DNA of 13,265 bases from CBDUQN01 sp965369375 (lineage in GTDB: Bacteria > Krumholzibacteriota > Krumholzibacteriia > Krumholzibacteriales > Krumholzibacteriaceae), in the NCBI GenBank assembly GCA_965369375.1, contig CBDUQN010000085.1, forward strand, positions 1-13,265, written 5' to 3'. Positions 1-7,355 of this stretch are shown here, piece by piece; position 1 is the stretch's first letter, and every line of letters begins with the position of its first letter. The position numbers and the translations under genes were made by a program. The notes below the pieces were generated by a model. That model saw nothing but the letters and a program-made list of their open reading frames with translations, searched no databases and was not told where the DNA came from.

Positions 1-57
1 AGAGATTACCGGCACGGTGTGGTCGATTCGGATCTCTGCAGGGAAGGGGAATCGTCT

Positions 58-879
58 CTAGCAGGCGCCTTTTCCCGTCAATACGACGCTGACGGTTTTT
101 GCGAGGATGAGGATTTCCTTGATGACCGACAACTCCAGGATGTATTTCAAATCATAGAACAGCTTATCCTTCATCCGATCTATCGTTGTTGTATACCCGT
201 GCTCCACCTGGGCAAGGCCGGTTATGCCCGGTTTGACTCTGAGGCGCAGCGGAAATTCCGGTAAATCCTGCTTGATCTGGTTGATATAGAAAGACCTCTC
301 GGGACGAGGCCCGATGATACTCATGTCTCCCTTGATCACATTGAGAAACTGCGGAATCTCATCGATTCTCGTCTTTCTCAGGAATTTTCCCACTCTCGTT
401 ATGCGGGGATCGTCCTCGCAGGCGAGAACCGGTCCCGATGCCTCCGCGTCCTCCCTCATCGTCCGCAGTTTGTAGATGCTGAAGGGACGTCCGGCCCTGA
501 TGCTCTTTCTCCTATCCGTGTCCCGGCGCCTGTCGTGCCCAACGTGGAGGCACGAAGATCTCCGAGAAGCGAAACGCCTGTTCAAACCGACACGCTGCTG
601 CATGAAGAAGACGGGACCCCTTGATTCGAGCTTGATCAGGATGAAGGTGATCAGCAGAACGGGAGAAAGCAGGACCAGTGCGGCGGCGGCGAAAACCACA
701 TCGAAGATGCGCTTGAAACGCATAGCGGAGCTCAGGAACTCGAAAGGAACGTTCTCCATCATGTTAGCGAGATAGGTGACATCGTCGATCACCGGATCGA
801 GCTCACGCTCATACGATGGGTAGTACGTGCTGTAGGTGTCCAATGTTGACCGAAAGGAGCGTCCGTTTTTAATGCCCAT
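58..879 (-). CDS. Phosphoglycosyl transferase (undecaprenyl-phosphate sugar-1-phosphate transferase, Bac_transf family)
   Basis: This enzyme starts repeat-unit synthesis by moving a sugar-1-phosphate from a UDP-sugar to undecaprenyl phosphate at the inner face of the cytoplasmic membrane. The 273-aa protein has an N-terminal extension of about 53 residues without clear homology. A membrane-entering helix follows (residues 55-84, KRIFDVV to LIKLE) with the Ser-Pro break at 72-73 typical of monotopic enzymes. The catalytic Asp-Glu pair sits at 173-174 in RKTRIDEIPQFLNVIKGDMS, then comes IGPRPE, and KPGITGLAQV lies at 216-225. Between QQRVGLN and RPFSIYKLRTM, where family members usually have only one or two residues, there is a 29-residue Arg-rich insertion (101-129). 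The start is ATG with an AG-rich stretch upstream. It is about 300 nt from the previous gene, so it may have its own promoter. The sugar specificity cannot be read from sequence. Confidence 0.93.
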   Translation of the reverse strand: MGIKNGRSFRSTLDTYSTYYPSYERELDPVIDDVTYLANMMENVPFEFLSSAMRFKRIFDVVFAAAALVLLSPVLLITFILIKLESRGPVFFMQQRVGLNRRFASRRSSCLHVGHDRRRDTDRRKSIRAGRPFSIYKLRTMREDAEASGPVLACEDDPRITRVGKFLRKTRIDEIPQFLNVIKGDMSIIGPRPERSFYINQIKQDLPEFPLRLRVKPGITGLAQVEHGYTTTIDRMKDKLFYDLKYILELSVIKEILILAKTVSVVLTGKGAC

Positions 880-945
880 GCCCTCTCTTCCCCAGTATCC
901 GGGTCTGTATACTAAAATTTACATACACTTTCTAATCCGCTATTA

Positions 946-961
946 CGCAATTTTCATACCT
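946..961 (-). promoter_or_regulatory. Possible sigma-54 (RpoN) promoter ahead of the phosphoglycosyl transferase gene
   Basis: On the minus strand the site reads AGGTATGAAAATTGCG. It has GG and GC separated by exactly 10 nt, with the TTGC block and the G of the usual TGGCACG half. It departs from consensus at the first T, both C positions of the -24 element, and the last base. A start site about 12 nt downstream of the GC (near 936) would give a leader of about 57 nt. The match is moderate and could be chance. Confidence 0.35.
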
Positions 962-1001
962 TTTGAATTGAGCCGCTCGATACCTTAGCATACGCTTTAG
1001 G

Positions 1002-1037
1002 TGGTAACAATAACCAATTAATAATGAACGAGTTACC
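1002..1037. promoter_or_regulatory. Operator-like inverted repeats upstream of the sigma-54-like site
   Basis: GGTAAC (1003-1008) and GTTACC (1032-1037) form a perfect 6-bp inverted repeat with a 23-nt AT-rich spacer. The first arm is also part of an imperfect palindrome, TGGTAACAATAACCA (1002-1016). The block lies roughly 65-100 nt upstream of the start site predicted for the 946-961 promoter, a usual distance for an enhancer-binding protein. No regulator is known, and the assignment is inference. Confidence 0.3.
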
Positions 1038-1056
1038 CGGCACTCCTCCAGGGACG

Positions 1057-1080
1057 CAAAAAGGGCGATAAAATCCCTTG
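1057..1080 (-). terminator. Weak Rho-independent terminator-like stem-loop
   Basis: In minus-strand RNA, AAGGG (1079-1075) pairs with CCCUU (1065-1061) around a 9-nt loop, and the 3' arm runs into U residues (1062-1058). The stem is short, so termination would be partial. It lies about 100 nt past the stop codon of the FN3 lipoprotein gene. Confidence 0.35.
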
Positions 1081-1084
1081 TGAA

Positions 1085-1120
1085 TGTGATTCCATTGTTG
1101 GGGAATTTTACCCCATCACA
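1085..1120. repeat. Nested stem-loop in the intergenic region
   Basis: An outer inverted repeat, TGTGAT (1085-1090) with ATCACA (1115-1120), encloses an inner one, GGGG (1100-1103) with CCCC (1111-1114), around an AATTTTA loop. A 9-nt bulge lies on one side. In minus-strand RNA this would fold into one bulged hairpin just past the lipoprotein gene. Protection of the mRNA 3' end or part of a terminator cluster are possible roles. Confidence 0.4.
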
Positions 1121-1176
1121 CAGCCGCTATAGTGGAAAATTCCGCAGGTACCACGGAAAAGTGGTCTCGTTATCCC

Positions 1177-2712
1177 CTAATCAGCCGTCGAAACTTCGTT
1201 GCTCCGGGAGTTGTTGCCGCCGGAGTCGAACACATATATTCTATAGTAATAATCGTTGGATGTCAAATCAATTCCCGTGTCGTCATAGAAGGTGACCTCT
1301 CTGTCGCTGATCGTATCGACGAGCAACGAAGAGGTCGTGACACCGGGCGCCGTGTCCCGATAGAGGCGGTATTCGGCAAAATCGGTATTGCCGTTCATGC
1401 TCCACGTCAGCGTCACCCTGTTGTTGCCGACCGAAGTGAGGGAATCGAGAACCACCGGTTGCGGAAGGGCGTCGAATGTGCTCGCCGCCCGCTCGTTGCT
1501 GCCCGCCGTCTCTTCGAGATCGTTCACCACGAAGACGCGATAATAGTAGGTCTGGGCCTCCTTGAGCTCCCCGTCCGGGTAGCGTGTCTGCTGCCTGTTT
1601 CCGAGCTCCTGAACGAGGAATACCGGATTATCCGTGACCCCCGGCGATGTCCTCCGGTAGATCCGGTATGATCTGAAATGCTCCTCCTCGGAAGCTATCC
1701 ACCGCATCGTTATGCTGCTCGTCGTCGAATCGTCCGCCCCGAGGAGAACAACCGGGTCGGGCGGATCCGTGAATGAGATCCTGTCATCGGCCTCGAAGGG
1801 GGCGGCCTCGTTGCCGGCGCGATCGATAAAATTCCCCACGACGACGAGATTGGTGCCGCGCAGGCTGGTGGGAAACTGGAAGTCGGCCTCGTAGACTCCG
1901 TCGAGCTCGGTGCCGTCCCCTCCACGTCCGTTGTCGTAGAGATTGATATTCTCCGGGTATCCCTCCAGACGAATCCACGATGTGCCGCCCGTTTCGTCGT
2001 CGGCGACATTCATGGAGAAGAGAACGGTCGAACCGGGACTGTATTCGGCCTGTGCAGGGGTGATCGTCACCGCGGTAACGGCCGTATAGGTATCGAGCGT
2101 GATCGACGCACCGACCACCGGTGATTCGGCGCCGCTCCCATCCTGAAACATCGCATAAACGTTCTTGACACCGTCCCCATCGGTGATATTCCAGGCTTTC
2201 GAATTACTGTATCCCTCCCACACGGCATCGGCGAGGTCGGCATCGTTCGAGACCTTCATCACGGACGTCGTAGGAGGCGCATTCAGGGCGAGGCTCACCG
2301 TGACGGAACTCGTATAGCCGACTCCCCCGTTTATCAAAAGGGAATAAGGGGAGGGAACGACACGGATCTCATCGCTGCGCGTTCCCGCGAGGCCCTCCTC
2401 GATCGCTGCAACCGAATAGTAGTAGGGCTGGCCGTTTATCACGTCGCGGTCACTGTAGAGGGTGTCCGCCGTTTCGCCAACAGGCAACAGATCGCCCCCC
2501 TCTCCCGCTCTTCGATAGACACGGTATCGCTCCACGCCCTCGGACGGGTTCCATGAGAGAGCAACACGCTGGTCGTACACCGTCGCAGAGAGACCCGTCG
2601 GTATCGGTATATAATCTGGAAGATCGAGGGGAACCTGTTCCACGTCTTCGAGACAGCCGTGAAGGGCGCCGACAACGAGCGCCGCTACCATTACTATCAA
2701 CAGTCTCCTCAT
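1177..2712 (-). CDS. Outer-membrane lipoprotein with three fibronectin type III domains
   Basis: The product is probably an extracytoplasmic, lipid-anchored protein with a binding or structural role; its exact function is unknown. I start it at ATG 2712 (511 aa) because GGAGG sits 8 nt upstream. An ATG five codons earlier would have that GGAGG inside its own coding sequence. A signal peptide ends in the lipobox LHGC, with Cys at residue 20, and the +2 residue is Leu, compatible with outer-membrane sorting. FN3-like domains lie at about 36-117 (VALSWNPSEGVERYRVYRR), 319-414 (ITMRWIASEEEHFRSYRIYR) and 417-511 (VTLTWSMNGNTDFAEYRLYR). Two other beta-rich domains lie between the first and second FN3, one with a calcium-loop-like run around LYDNGRGGDGTELDGVY. 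It begins 18 nt after the DUF5683-like gene and is surely in the same operon. A partner or surface anchor of the exported polysaccharide is my inference. Confidence 0.88.
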   Translation of the reverse strand: MRRLLIVMVAALVVGALHGCLEDVEQVPLDLPDYIPIPTGLSATVYDQRVALSWNPSEGVERYRVYRRAGEGGDLLPVGETADTLYSDRDVINGQPYYYSVAAIEEGLAGTRSDEIRVVPSPYSLLINGGVGYTSSVTVSLALNAPPTTSVMKVSNDADLADAVWEGYSNSKAWNITDGDGVKNVYAMFQDGSGAESPVVGASITLDTYTAVTAVTITPAQAEYSPGSTVLFSMNVADDETGGTSWIRLEGYPENINLYDNGRGGDGTELDGVYEADFQFPTSLRGTNLVVVGNFIDRAGNEAAPFEADDRISFTDPPDPVVLLGADDSTTSSITMRWIASEEEHFRSYRIYRRTSPGVTDNPVFLVQELGNRQQTRYPDGELKEAQTYYYRVFVVNDLEETAGSNERAASTFDALPQPVVLDSLTSVGNNRVTLTWSMNGNTDFAEYRLYRDTAPGVTTSSLLVDTISDREVTFYDDTGIDLTSNDYYYRIYVFDSGGNNSRSNEVSTAD

Positions 2713-2730
2713 CAGGAGTACCTCCATACA

Positions 2731-3867
2731 TCAAAATCTTACAACGAGAGCTCCACCGTTGGGGCTCCAATCAAACGAGTATCTCGATTCCCGGGCATGG
2801 TCATCCTCGCCGGGAAAAAACGTATCCACCAGATTCAGTCCCCAGATGCCCGCCAGGACGATAAACGAGATGTTTCTGTTTCGCTTGGCATCCTCCACCG
2901 CATCCCACTGAATATCGGCCTCTTCCCGGTACCGGTACTTTTCCTCCATGAGTGTCGTTTGGTTGAATTTCTCCACCGCGAGGTTATACCGGGCCCCCTC
3001 TTCGTCATACCGGTTTTGATATTCGAGGGTCGCGAGACCGGCCGCGACGAAGAACCAGGAGTAGAGCACGCCGCGCGTGGTTTTACCCTGATAGTACTGC
3101 CCCCTGCCCGGCCGAAAGAGCGAAAAGAGGAACGCCTTCATTACAGACATCTCCGCCGGTTGCACGGTCACCACGCTTCCGCCCGCCTCTATCTTCGAGC
3201 GTGGGGGGAGAATGGATATGAACGGATCGATCACCTGGAAGCCGTAGAGATATGCTGTGAACACGAGGAGCCGCTTCTGATAGGTATTCTGAATATTGGT
3301 CATCTCGGCGGCCGTGTTGACCTCCCACGTGAGGGTGCGAAGCTCGTCGGCCGTCCCCGCATGCTCGAGGCGATTCACAAGAGCCTCGTAAGCGCTCTTT
3401 CGATCCCGGTACTCGTCATTCGCTGCTACGAGATCACCGGCCGAAGCAACGACTGAAACGATATCGTCGATGCCTGTCCACGTCTTGCCGGCCTTTATCG
3501 ATCCCCATCCAGGAATGATCGCATTCCTCACGCCGTAACCCGTTCTGATGCCGCCGACAGAGGGATTCCCCGATCCGTCCACACGGAACGTCCCTACCCG
3601 TGTTTCGAGGCCGTAGCCCTCGTGAAAGAAACGGTATTTGGATCCCGCATAGAGATTACAGAGGGTAACGGGAAGCATGCCGCTCATCGCGTAATCCTTG
3701 CCGCCCCGCAACCGGATAATGCCCTTCGCGCCGCCGAAATGAATACAGAGCGAATCGACGCCGGCGCAGAGGGCGTCAACACCCGGAGCGCCGATGATCA
3801 GCGCAAACGCCAATCCCGCCGTCATGATCCGGAAATTCCAAGTTCTATTATTTCTCGAACCGATCAT
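2731..3867 (-). CDS. DUF5683-like membrane protein with duplicated module
   Basis: The function is not known. The start at ATG 3867 (378 aa) gives a proper signal sequence (basic RNNRTWNFR, then MTAGLAFALIIGAPG) and has GGGA just upstream. An earlier in-frame ATG at 3942 overlaps the kinase stop but adds 25 residues that do not look like a signal peptide. After a PEGA-like beta region (about residues 40-110) come two similar units, about 116-217 and 249-352. Each begins PGxG...GKT.xG, continues through a charged helical stretch beginning EYRD or RYDE, and ends in a hydrophobic helix with GFQVIDPF or GLNLVDTF. The second unit (RPGRGQYYQGKTTRG) resembles DUF5683, a family of small envelope proteins. 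The gene sits between BY-kinase and FN3 lipoprotein, so a structural role in export is likely but unproven. Confidence 0.82.
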   Translation of the reverse strand: MIGSRNNRTWNFRIMTAGLAFALIIGAPGVDALCAGVDSLCIHFGGAKGIIRLRGGKDYAMSGMLPVTLCNLYAGSKYRFFHEGYGLETRVGTFRVDGSGNPSVGGIRTGYGVRNAIIPGWGSIKAGKTWTGIDDIVSVVASAGDLVAANDEYRDRKSAYEALVNRLEHAGTADELRTLTWEVNTAAEMTNIQNTYQKRLLVFTAYLYGFQVIDPFISILPPRSKIEAGGSVVTVQPAEMSVMKAFLFSLFRPGRGQYYQGKTTRGVLYSWFFVAAGLATLEYQNRYDEEGARYNLAVEKFNQTTLMEEKYRYREEADIQWDAVEDAKRNRNISFIVLAGIWGLNLVDTFFPGEDDHARESRYSFDWSPNGGALVVRF

Positions 3868-3935
3868 TGATTCCCGTTTCTTCCATACAGGTGAACCATA
3901 ACCATCCTGTCCCGCTTTCTCCGCAGCGCGATCCG

Positions 3936-4649
3936 TTACCATTTTTCACGGACCGTCTCTCTATCCTCCTCATACCCGTAGTACTGATAATCGTAGTAGT
4001 ATGGAAGTACCTGTGAGAGGTTGTTGACAACGACCCCGATGAGGTTTGCTTTCGCATCGAGCAGGATGTTCTTGGCCCTCAGGGCGACATCGCGCGGCGT
4101 CATACCGGCGAGGAGCACGAGGATCACCGCGTCCACCTCGCTCGAAATCAGCATTGGATCGCTCACCGGCACCACCGGCGCGCTGTCCACGATCACAATG
4201 TCATAGTAAAACTTTATCTTGTTGAATATATCAGAGAGAATGTCTCCCTCGAAGAGGTGGGCGGGCGACGAGATCCTCCCTCCGCTCGGTATAACCTTGA
4301 GATTCTCGATGGGCGTATCTTTTGCCGCCTTGAGGGGCTCGATTTTCCCCTCGAGACATTCTACGAGACCCGGCGCCTGGGGCACATCGAAGATCTCGTG
4401 CAGCTTGGGTCTTCGCAGGTCGGCATCGAGGATAAGAGATTTCTTCCGTCTGAAGCGGGCAACCGTCAATGCCAGATGAGACGCCACCGTGCTCTTTCCC
4501 TCCCCCCTGTTTGCGCTCGTAATGAGGAAACTGCGCATATCACCTTTTCCATCCATGTGCCTGATATTCGAGTAGAGTCTCCTCATTTCAGTGGCTATGG
4601 GACTTTCCTGGTCGAAGACCTCGTATATTGTTTTTCTTGCCTCGTTCAT
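3936..4649 (-). CDS. BY-kinase (bacterial tyrosine kinase, CpsD/CapB-type, cytoplasmic)
   Basis: The product is a tyrosine autokinase that cycles with the chain-length protein to control polysaccharide polymerisation and export. The 237-aa protein has a Walker A motif SANRGEGKST (residues 45-54, with Arg where Pro is usual), Walker A' LILDADLRRPKLH, Walker B DIVIVDSAPVVPVSD, and an N-terminal oligomerisation segment SPIATEMRRLYSNI. The C-terminus carries the tyrosine cluster YYYDYQYYGY, the usual site of autophosphorylation. It overlaps the PCP gene by 4 nt (ATGA), with GGGGA seven nt upstream of the ATG, so translation is coupled. It lacks its own membrane domain, so activation by the cytoplasmic part of the neighbouring PCP is expected, as in CapA/CapB. 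Confidence 0.95.
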   Translation of the reverse strand: MNEARKTIYEVFDQESPIATEMRRLYSNIRHMDGKGDMRSFLITSANRGEGKSTVASHLALTVARFRRKKSLILDADLRRPKLHEIFDVPQAPGLVECLEGKIEPLKAAKDTPIENLKVIPSGGRISSPAHLFEGDILSDIFNKIKFYYDIVIVDSAPVVPVSDPMLISSEVDAVILVLLAGMTPRDVALRAKNILLDAKANLIGVVVNNLSQVLPYYYDYQYYGYEEDRETVREKW

Positions 4650-6322
4650 CGGCTTTCCCCGCTCGGTCCACTGCGCATATGTATCTCGATTCCCGATCCC
4701 CTGAAGCCCAAGGAGTAGTAGTAGAACACGCTACCGAGAAGCATACCATAGACGCACACTCCGATTATCCAGTACAGGATACTTTTATGCTTCTTTTTCT
4801 TTTCCCATGAAAAGTAAGAAACCGTTTTCGGAATCGTTCCGAGTACCGGCAACTTCATTATCTTTTTCACCTCTTCGATATTTCGGAATGAGTCATTGAG
4901 GTATTCCGTCAGCAGTATCATGCCGATGCCGCAAATTCCTCCGAACATCAGCGCTGCTATTATCAGTTTCGGTTTGTCGGGTTTTACCGGCGACAGCGAT
5001 TTTTCCGCCCGTTCGACAACGTTGAATCTCAGGCCGAGGTTCGTGCTCTGAGCCGCCTCGGTAATCTGAGCGGATGTCTTCGATTCGAGAAAGGCCTGAT
5101 ATATTGCCCTGTTTGTTTCAACCTCGAGATTGAGCCTGTTGAATTCGCGTTGCAGGAGCGGCCTTCTCTCCAGATTATTCTTGTGACGATCGATGTATCC
5201 CGTCAATCGCCTTTCCATTGATCTGAAAAAATCGAACTTGTAACGCTGGAAGTAATACTCCGATATCAAAGGGTGGAGTTCGGATGAAATGTCGCCGTAC
5301 TCGGCTCGTACGAGTTCCGTCATTCTCTGGTGAAGCTCATCGAAAAGCATGTCGATGTTGGCGTTCTCTTCCGTGTCCTCGGCGTCCTGATCGAGTTCCC
5401 GCAACACCCTCGTATTCCCCTCGGCGTATAGTTGCCTCTCGAGGCTCTTTACGGTTTCATCCGCAGGTATCGCGTCACTCGACGGGACGAGCCGGAACAC
5501 CGCCACGAGCCTCTCCCTCACACGTTTCAGCGATATTTCATTCCTTCCACTCTCGGCGCTTATGTTACCGAGGAGCGCTTCGGCGAAATAGAGGTTGCCG
5601 GATCTCACCGGATTGCTCTCGACATCGCTTTCCGCCATTTCACGTTTCACCCGTGCCAGCTCCTTTTCAGATGTCTCGAGCCGTTCCTTGTAGATCGCCA
5701 GCTGCTCGTCGCTGAACGCCCCGGCTTCTCGAATCCCCTGCAGCTGAGCCTGCCGCGTGACCTCGATGTATCTCTCGCTTATCCTGCTGGCAACGATGTA
5801 TGCGGTCGTCGGATCGTAATCCTCGAAGCTGACTCTGAAGAACCCGGCATTCGGATTGTAAACACCGATCCTGTACCGGAGTTGTGTTACCAGATATCGC
5901 ATGAGCCGCTCTTCGCTCGATACGCCGCTCCCTGAAGCTTCTTCCATCTGCCGAAACGCCGCTCTTATCATCGGAGATTTATCGATGCCCAGTTCCTTTA
6001 TGATACTCTCGAGAAAATCGCGGTTGCGCAACGTCGCCCTGATCTTGGCGAGAAGTTTTCTGTCTCTGTCTATGTCCCGCCGATCGCCCGGTCTCACGTA
6101 CTGCTCCATCGTTCCGGAGAAAACATACTGATCTTCAACCATGAGCATCGTTGCCGATTCGAAAATCGGCGTCAGAAACCTCACCCCGACGAAGGCAATG
6201 AGAAACGACAGCACTATCGGAACGATCAAGTAAAACTTTTTTCGCCATAAGATCTTCCAGTACGCAAGAAGATCGATCTTGCGTTCCTCATCCTCTGGAA
6301 CGAATTTGCGAACGTCTTCCAT
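4646..6322 (-). CDS. Polysaccharide co-polymerase (Wzz/GNVR family chain-length determinant)
   Basis: This inner-membrane protein sets chain length and links polymerisation to export. The start is ATG 6322 (558 aa) with GAGAGGG five nt upstream; a GTG directly before it is too close to that site. The Wzz domain begins at about residue 16 (IDLLAYWKILWRKKFYLIVP). TM1 spans about 31-50, a long periplasmic coiled-coil region spans about 85-425, and the GNVR-like end and Pro-rich SPVKPDKPK lead into TM2 (about 452-472). A cytoplasmic loop (EEVKKIMKLPVLGTIPK) follows, as expected for a BY-kinase partner. Then comes a third hydrophobic segment (about 514-537) and a short tail, which is unusual for the family. 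It starts 12 nt after the export-protein stop codon and overlaps the kinase start by 4 nt. Confidence 0.93.
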   Translation of the reverse strand: MEDVRKFVPEDEERKIDLLAYWKILWRKKFYLIVPIVLSFLIAFVGVRFLTPIFESATMLMVEDQYVFSGTMEQYVRPGDRRDIDRDRKLLAKIRATLRNRDFLESIIKELGIDKSPMIRAAFRQMEEASGSGVSSEERLMRYLVTQLRYRIGVYNPNAGFFRVSFEDYDPTTAYIVASRISERYIEVTRQAQLQGIREAGAFSDEQLAIYKERLETSEKELARVKREMAESDVESNPVRSGNLYFAEALLGNISAESGRNEISLKRVRERLVAVFRLVPSSDAIPADETVKSLERQLYAEGNTRVLRELDQDAEDTEENANIDMLFDELHQRMTELVRAEYGDISSELHPLISEYYFQRYKFDFFRSMERRLTGYIDRHKNNLERRPLLQREFNRLNLEVETNRAIYQAFLESKTSAQITEAAQSTNLGLRFNVVERAEKSLSPVKPDKPKLIIAALMFGGICGIGMILLTEYLNDSFRNIEEVKKIMKLPVLGTIPKTVSYFSWEKKKKHKSILYWIIGVCVYGMLLGSVFYYYSLGFRGSGIEIHMRSGPSGESR

Positions 6323-6334
6323 CACTGCCCTCTC

Positions 6335-7303
6335 TCACCGGGAATATGCGATCACCGTGAGCGTGACCATGGTCGTCAGCATGCCGAGTATGAACGTGGG
6401 TTCCGTGATCGCTCTGAAAAAGTAGCTGTGGTATGGGATATTCACCGTATCGCCGGGACGGACGTCGGGATTGTGGCTGAGATCCCCCTCCTCCAGGTAC
6501 CGTTTGAGATTCACCGTAATCGTCATCGAGCCGCCCTCGGGCATCATGCGAACGATACTCACTTTCTTGAGATTTGCGTACTCGGCGGCTCCTCCGGCCG
6601 CGAGCACCGCGTCCATCAGCGTCTTCTGCTCGGTAAGAGAATAGGGCGCGGGATTCATCACCGCACCGAAGACGTTGACCGCGCCGCTGCCTCCGATTCT
6701 CATCGACTTCGCCGGAATGATGACCGTGTCGCCCGCCTTGAGCATCGGCAGTGACTCAAAATCCCCCGTATCTATCGCCTGCTGGAGATTCACGACGGCA
6801 GTGCGTCTCCCGTTGCCTTCGGCCCGAATGAGCCGCACCGCATCGAGTGAAGCCTCGACGGTCGCGCCGCCCGCCTCGCGAACGGCTTCCCAGACATTCG
6901 GCGTAATGACGAGCTTGTACTTTCCCGGATTAACGACTTGGCCGTGAACGTAATAATGGTAGTCTTCGGCCACTGAAACGAGCGTTATGCTCTCTATGCT
7001 GGGATAGACTTCCTGAAGCCTCCTGAGGAGGATGGCCCTCGCCGTCTCGATCGTCAACCCCTCGACGTCGATCCCCCCGACGATGGGCACATAAACCTGC
7101 CCCTGCTCATCGAGAGCGAGGTACAACTCGAGATCGGGCCTCTGCGGAGACGTCATCTTGAGCCTGTCTCCCCTCTTCAGAGGGATCTCCTGTCCCGCGA
7201 GATCGGAAGCAGCCGCAAGGGAGAGGACGAGGATCAGGAAGGCGGCCGCGAAGTTCTTGAGACATTTTTCGATTTTCAGCATTCGTGCCGACGATTTTCT
7301 CAT
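6335..7303 (-). CDS. Polysaccharide export outer-membrane protein (Wza-like, Poly_export/SLBB)
   Basis: The product is the predicted outer-membrane and periplasmic channel for the polymer. I prefer ATG 7303 (322 aa), which has AAGGA about eight nt upstream. Two in-frame ATGs at 7321 and 7312 lack a good ribosome binding site. An N-terminal signal peptide (FAAAFLILVLSLAAASDLAGQ) has no lipobox cysteine, unlike E. coli Wza. The Poly_export domain (RGDRLKMTS... LDEQGQVYVPIVG) lies at about residues 40-115. Two SLBB domains follow, at about 120-200 (VHGQVVNPGKYKL... LKAGDTVIIP) and 207-294 (VFGAVMNPAPYSL... VRPGDTVNIP). A C-terminal hydrophobic helix (about 302-320) probably takes the place of the helix that forms the outer-membrane barrel in Wza. 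It follows the epimerase gene at a distance of about 50 nt and precedes the PCP gene closely. Confidence 0.93.
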   Translation of the reverse strand: MRKSSARMLKIEKCLKNFAAAFLILVLSLAAASDLAGQEIPLKRGDRLKMTSPQRPDLELYLALDEQGQVYVPIVGGIDVEGLTIETARAILLRRLQEVYPSIESITLVSVAEDYHYYVHGQVVNPGKYKLVITPNVWEAVREAGGATVEASLDAVRLIRAEGNGRRTAVVNLQQAIDTGDFESLPMLKAGDTVIIPAKSMRIGGSGAVNVFGAVMNPAPYSLTEQKTLMDAVLAAGGAAEYANLKKVSIVRMMPEGGSMTITVNLKRYLEEGDLSHNPDVRPGDTVNIPYHSYFFRAITEPTFILGMLTTMVTLTVIAYSR

Positions 7304-7355
7304 TGATCGCATCCTTTTCATTTGCTGCGAAAATGAATGTACCGCGCAACCAAAT

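Larger units (their letters stand above)
880..1176. other. Intergenic region rich in hairpins and promoter-like sites
   Basis: This 297-nt stretch between the FN3 lipoprotein gene and the phosphoglycosyl transferase gene has no credible coding sequence. It is more AT-rich than its surroundings. From right to left in the direction of transcription, it holds a small IR (CCAC/GTGG, 1151-1164), a nested stem-loop (1085-1120), a weak terminator-like stem-loop (1057-1080), an operator-like inverted repeat (1002-1037) and a GG-N10-GC sigma-54-like site (946-961). AT-rich sequence then leads into the ribosome binding site. The layout looks like the end of one transcription unit followed by a regulated promoter for the next, which is inference. 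Confidence 0.6.

Noticed and set aside
1..57. Start of a further gene at the left edge
   Set aside because: The 57 nt past the transferase stop show no start codon with a ribosome binding site, so nothing can be called.
1044..1080. GGGACGCAAA run resembling part of a GEMM-I c-di-GMP riboswitch
   Set aside because: The other conserved block (GCACAGGGCAAACC type) is missing, the run is on the plus strand, and no plus-strand gene follows.
1085..1120. TGTGA...TCACA resembling a CRP site
   Set aside because: The half-sites are about 26 nt apart rather than 6; the pair is better explained as the outer stem of a hairpin.
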